From assembly GCA_030141605.1 (NCBI GenBank), contig JAQGDQ010000824.1:42818-91252 (forward strand): a stretch of 48,435 bases of DNA. The letters are read 5' to 3'. A program made the position numbers and the translations under genes. Each line of letters starts with the position of its first letter. Positions within the stretch are counted from its first letter, which is position 1. Positions 48,378 through 48,435 of the stretch are shown here, piece by piece. A model generated the notes under the pieces. The model did no database searches, was not told the DNA's origin, and worked only from the letters and a program-made list of their open reading frames with translations. The stretch is from Tubiluchus corallicola. Taxonomy: Eukaryota > Priapulida > Priapulimorpha > Priapulimorphida > Tubiluchidae.

Positions 48378-48420
<43 letters not shown>

Positions 48421-48435
48421 TTCTCTCTCTCTCAG
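48274..48435. repeat. (CT)n tract at window end
   Basis: Pyrimidine microsatellite with a few interruptions; the mirror image of the GA tract left of the inverted repeat. It is cut by the window end. Confidence 0.95.

Overview
The window is animal nuclear DNA. It is AT-rich, carries spliceosomal introns with GT/AG borders, and contains recognisable metazoan genes (BCAP31, POP4, MEIG1, a LENG9-like gene, C2H2 zinc fingers, and an Ig/EGF secreted-type gene). Introns of 0.2-2.3 kb, intergenic spacing of a few kb and dense short DNA-transposon relics suggest an invertebrate. MEIG1 fits an animal with flagellated sperm. I cannot name the phylum. Both window ends lie in (GA)n/(CT)n tracts, so they may be assembly breaks.

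Layout. 1-6.7 kb: no gene seen; GA/CT microsatellites, a 0.5 kb inverted-repeat element, a small palindromic element and a LINE 3' relic. 6.8-13.2 kb: two paralogous single-exon C2H2 zinc-finger genes flank POP4 (RNase P/MRP subunit p29), all on the plus strand. Between the first finger gene and POP4 are a 211-bp tandem duplication, a CT tract and a 737-bp DNA transposon with terminal inverted repeats and an 8-bp target duplication. 13.2-18.7 kb: mostly non-coding, with an 8-bp-TSD hAT-like element and LINE relics. 18.7-26.2 kb: BCAP31 in six coding exons, its introns holding piggyBac-like, Tigger-like, SINE and LINE remnants and a 43-bp minisatellite. 26.4-30.6 kb: repeats and a decayed hAT transposase. 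30.7-38.3 kb: a divergent pair, the LENG9-like gene (RWD + MJ1316 + 2H phosphoesterase, minus strand) and MEIG1 (plus strand), whose start codons are 0.9 kb apart.

38.8-48.4 kb is the most unusual part. A gene encoding Ig-Ig-EGF-Ig-like domains has been built by tandem duplication of split Ig exons. A roughly 1.4 kb block upstream of it, including the first Ig half-exon, is duplicated 6.6 kb downstream. There the Ig half-exon lies in the loop of a nearly identical inverted repeat with arms of about 711 bp. Both direct copies and the inverted arm carry a decayed copy of a MEIG1 exon segment, so the duplicated block took material from the neighbouring gene before it multiplied.

The housekeeping genes (ER membrane chaperone, RNase P subunit, sperm-manchette factor, putative RNA phosphoesterase) have no evident joint pathway. 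Four of them share a feature: a strong splice acceptor 26-39 nt before the start codon. This means either a non-coding first exon or spliced-leader trans-splicing.
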